Made by a program: the position numbers and the translations under genes. Shown in pieces: positions 62,050 through 64,000 of a stretch of DNA of 64,000 nucleotides (position 1 is the first letter of the stretch; every line of letters begins with the position of its first letter). Under the pieces are notes generated by a model. The model was not told where the DNA came from, did not search any database, and saw only the letters and a program-made list of their open reading frames with translations. Source of the stretch: Christiangramia fulva (GTDB lineage Bacteria; Bacteroidota; Bacteroidia; Flavobacteriales; Flavobacteriaceae); NCBI RefSeq assembly GCF_003024155.1, contig NZ_CP028136.1, positions 1,550,001 through 1,614,000 of the forward strand, written 5' to 3'.

Positions 62050-63219
62050 TCATTGCCTGATCTTGTCAAAAAACGGAGTGCTTTTATCTTCGACGCATTT
62101 TGCGGCATATAAATAATTGGAGGCGCTCCAGGTTTGCCAGTCCTGGCCCATGGGTTTACCATTTTGAGCTTTATACCATTCATTGAAGCCATACTCAAGC
62201 TCAGGCTTACGGGAAAGTTTGATTGTTTTTGTAAGGTCCAGTAATTTTCTTTCTGCCAGCGCAAATTTCCCCACTGCTACCAAAGCAGCAATATAAAATC
62301 CCGAAATAAAAGGCCATACGCCACCATTATGATATTCACCCGGTTGATTAAAATTCTCGTATCTGGGATGCCAGTCTATTTCTCCGGGTTTTATATATGG
62401 AAAAAAATTAGGAGTGAGCCCTGGAGCAAGTTCGCCCTTTTTTACCATGAACTGACATTCTTTTTCAATCCATGAAGTCATTGCTATTGCTCTGGAACGG
62501 GGGGCGATTCCCGACAATATCGCTAAACTGTTTCCTAAAAGGTCAAATCGTTCACTGCTATACATCTTATAAGACCAAAAAGCATAATATGGCTTATTTT
62601 TTACCGCAAGGCCTTCATGTACATGATGATGAGCTTCGGCAGCGGTAATAGTGAAACTTTCCATTTTATTACGGAGGTTTTCAGCTTTATCATGTACTCC
62701 CAATAATTTAAGATAAGTGTAAACAAGTGTATTTACAAAAAGGCCATAGCCTGGCACCCACTGCTCATCCCGCCAATCACTCGTAGGTTGTTGAGCCACC
62801 AGGTATCGGTCTGACGGGCTCTGATAATCCATCCATAAAAGAGCTTTATTCACAGCATCTTTAAGAAAATATGGTTCATTTATAATTTCTCTGAAAATTG
62901 CGACAGCAATTAAGAACAATGGGGTAGTATCGCTGGCTCCCCGATCATCTTTGTCGTGAACAAGTGAGGGAATATGTCCTTTTTTAGATTGGTTAAGAGA
63001 AAGAGTTTCCAGGACTTTGCGCATACTGTTTATCAAGACAGGATTTTTTGTTGCTGCAATTCCCAAAACCGAAATTAAAAGATCGCGGGTATAAGGTTCG
63101 GGATAACCCCAGCCTGCAGTTCTTGGAAGATTATTAAACGGACCTTCTGCATTATGCAGAAGTACTTCCAGGGCTGCTTTTTTCGCACCTTCAATTAATT
63201 CCTTATTCTCTAATTTCAT
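62050..63219 (-). CDS. GH100-like (neutral invertase-type) toroid protein
   Basis: A 389-aa cytosolic protein with an (alpha/alpha)6 toroid. Motifs recall alkaline/neutral invertases and amylo-glucosidase-like enzymes: WGYPEPYTRDLLISVLGIA (acidic residue in TRD), GASDTTPLFLIAV, YGLFVNTLVYTYLKLL, PGEYHNGGVWPFISGFYIAA and GQDWQTWSASNYLYAAK. The HNGG(V/S)WP and QTWS motifs are the strongest support. Shorter than plant GH100 (about 450-500 aa). It could hydrolyse a sucrose-like glycoside or bind a glycan. It follows a GT4 gene by 8 bp. Confidence 0.75.
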   Translation of the reverse strand: MKLENKELIEGAKKAALEVLLHNAEGPFNNLPRTAGWGYPEPYTRDLLISVLGIAATKNPVLINSMRKVLETLSLNQSKKGHIPSLVHDKDDRGASDTTPLFLIAVAIFREIINEPYFLKDAVNKALLWMDYQSPSDRYLVAQQPTSDWRDEQWVPGYGLFVNTLVYTYLKLLGVHDKAENLRNKMESFTITAAEAHHHVHEGLAVKNKPYYAFWSYKMYSSERFDLLGNSLAILSGIAPRSRAIAMTSWIEKECQFMVKKGELAPGLTPNFFPYIKPGEIDWHPRYENFNQPGEYHNGGVWPFISGFYIAALVAVGKFALAERKLLDLTKTIKLSRKPELEYGFNEWYKAQNGKPMGQDWQTWSASNYLYAAKCVEDKSTPFFDKIRQ

Positions 63220-63227
63220 GTTTCTTT

Positions 63228-64000
63228 TTATGTAATTCCAAGCTTATCCTGAACTATTCGAATAAACTTTTGCGCAACTACGCGGTAATCAAAATTAGCT
63301 ATCACGTGTTCTCTACCGTTTTTTCCCATTTCATTTCTCAAATTTTCATTGTTCATAAGTCTCGACAGGTGAATGGCAATCTCTTTAGAATCGGCCCGGT
63401 AGTCCACGGTTCTCGGAATTTTGAATTCTACGATATGATTTTTTTCAAAACCAGATTCTTTTCCCAAAACCACATGGTTGACAACTATCTTTTTTCCAAT
63501 TTCGGCCAGAAGGGCAGTTTTATTATGAATGAGAGTATCCAGCATGCCCATCGCGCGTATTCCTATGACGGGTTTCCCGCAGGCTCCTGCTTCCACCTGT
63601 GGCATTCCGAAACCTTCCAGCCTGGAGGGAGCTGCATAAATATCACAGGCTCCTATGAGGTAAGGCATAAAATTCCTGGAAGTTTTGCTGGTTGCATAGA
63701 CGACCTTATTTTTTAACCCGAGATCTTCCGCCATTTGAAGGTCAATTTTATTTTGAGCCCTGGTTCTGGCCTGAGGCCATACTTTACAAACATATTTCCA
63801 GTTTAGAGCAGGAGAATCTATTCTTGAAAGGGCCTGCATTACCTCCTGCGCTCCTTTCGAGGCTGCATCACCTCCAATAGTTAAGATCATAAGTTGTTCG
63901 GGAGAAATTCCTAATGAATCTCTTACGGCCAGGATCTTAGGGTCATTTTTTGGAAATGGTTTAAAAGCCCGCGTATCGCATCCCACTGGGAGTACCTCTA
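63228..64000 (-). CDS. GT4 glycosyltransferase, C-terminal part
   Basis: The minus-strand frame stays open to the window edge, reading EVLPVGCDTRAFKPF just before the apparent GTG at 63986, so that codon is internal and the gene starts outside. Visible is the donor-binding half of a GT4 enzyme: LMILTIGGDAASKGAQEVMQ, NWKYVCKVWPQ, and the motif APSRLEGFGMPQVEAGACGK with the E-x7-E pair, then a C-terminal helix (NFDYRVVAQKFIRIVQDKLG). It leads the minus-strand operon of GH100-like and GT4 genes. Confidence 0.9.
   Translation of the reverse strand, partial: EVLPVGCDTRAFKPFPKNDPKILAVRDSLGISPEQLMILTIGGDAASKGAQEVMQALSRIDSPALNWKYVCKVWPQARTRAQNKIDLQMAEDLGLKNKVVYATSKTSRNFMPYLIGACDIYAAPSRLEGFGMPQVEAGACGKPVIGIRAMGMLDTLIHNKTALLAEIGKKIVVNHVVLGKESGFEKNHIVEFKIPRTVDYRADSKEIAIHLSRLMNNENLRNEMGKNGREHVIANFDYRVVAQKFIRIVQDKLGIT

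Noticed and set aside
1..64000. CRISPR arrays, intact insertion sequences, rRNA genes
   Set aside because: None seen: no regularly spaced direct repeats, no transposase apart from the integrase remnant, no rRNA motifs.

Overview
The window looks like a chromosomal segment of a member of the Flavobacteriaceae (phylum Bacteroidota). The evidence is AT-rich DNA, promoters of the flavobacterial TTG-N17-23-TAnnTTTG type with no clear Shine-Dalgarno sequences, and a typical gene content: TonB receptor with a carboxypeptidase-like domain, RND pumps with lipoprotein adaptors, PepSY-like and DUF255 lipoproteins, TIGR04283-type glycosyltransferase. The genus cannot be fixed from the sequence alone. Both window edges cut genes: a DUF58 protein on the left and a GT4 glycosyltransferase on the right.

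Layout. 0-2.2 kb: end of a DUF58 gene, tRNA-Asp, a structured RNA element with its own terminator, an orphan protein and a dead tyrosine-recombinase gene (debris of an integrated element beside a tRNA). 1.8-8 kb: first RND efflux operon with a small His-rich exported protein. 8-10.3 kb: DUF255/thioredoxin-fold lipoprotein. 10.5-19 kb: second RND efflux operon joined to an OmpR-type two-component system, then a PepSY-like lipoprotein and a PAP2 phosphatase; two CTTWAG-N5-CTTTAG boxes tie these together as a probable PmrA-like regulon. 19.5-24.8 kb: sterol-desaturase-like hydroxylase, EgtD-like histidine methyltransferase, ECF sigma/putative anti-sigma pair, DUF302 protein, membrane protein, and a DUF2652 protein that keeps several class III cyclase residues. 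24.8-31 kb: redox and overflow-metabolism operon (FMN reductase-like, PoxB, FNT channel, thioredoxin-like, AhpD-like, flavin disulfide reductase). 31-40 kb, mostly minus strand: an internally duplicated lipoprotein, patatin and DUF3179, a TetR/TlpA/CcdA/AhpD-like group, YceI, a Crp/Fnr regulator, a redoxin. 40-46 kb: membrane proteins, TIGR04283 glycosyltransferase with a flavin disulfide reductase, a FecA-like TonB receptor. 46-57 kb: a stress/energy module made of a receiver-Crp fusion regulator, an 83-aa protein, Hsp20, PEP synthase, an SDR, a seven-PAS histidine kinase and a single-domain response regulator. 57-64 kb: carbohydrate cluster with GH130, three GT4 enzymes (one fused to an alpha/alpha-toroid domain) and a GH100-like protein.

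The strongest non-obvious signals are regulatory. Eight palindromes, five TGAT-N4-ATCA type and three TGTCA-N6-TGACA type, all lie exactly 29.5 bp (centre to first base) upstream of a TAnnTT -7 element. This is the geometry of class II activation by Crp/Fnr proteins, and two such regulators are encoded here. The FNR-like subset covers every transcription unit from 47.1 to 52.6 kb, including the PAS kinase. Separately, two copies of a ~110-nt RNA element (661-770 and 52366-52476) keep identical single-stranded segments while both hairpins differ by compensatory changes, and both end in the same terminator.
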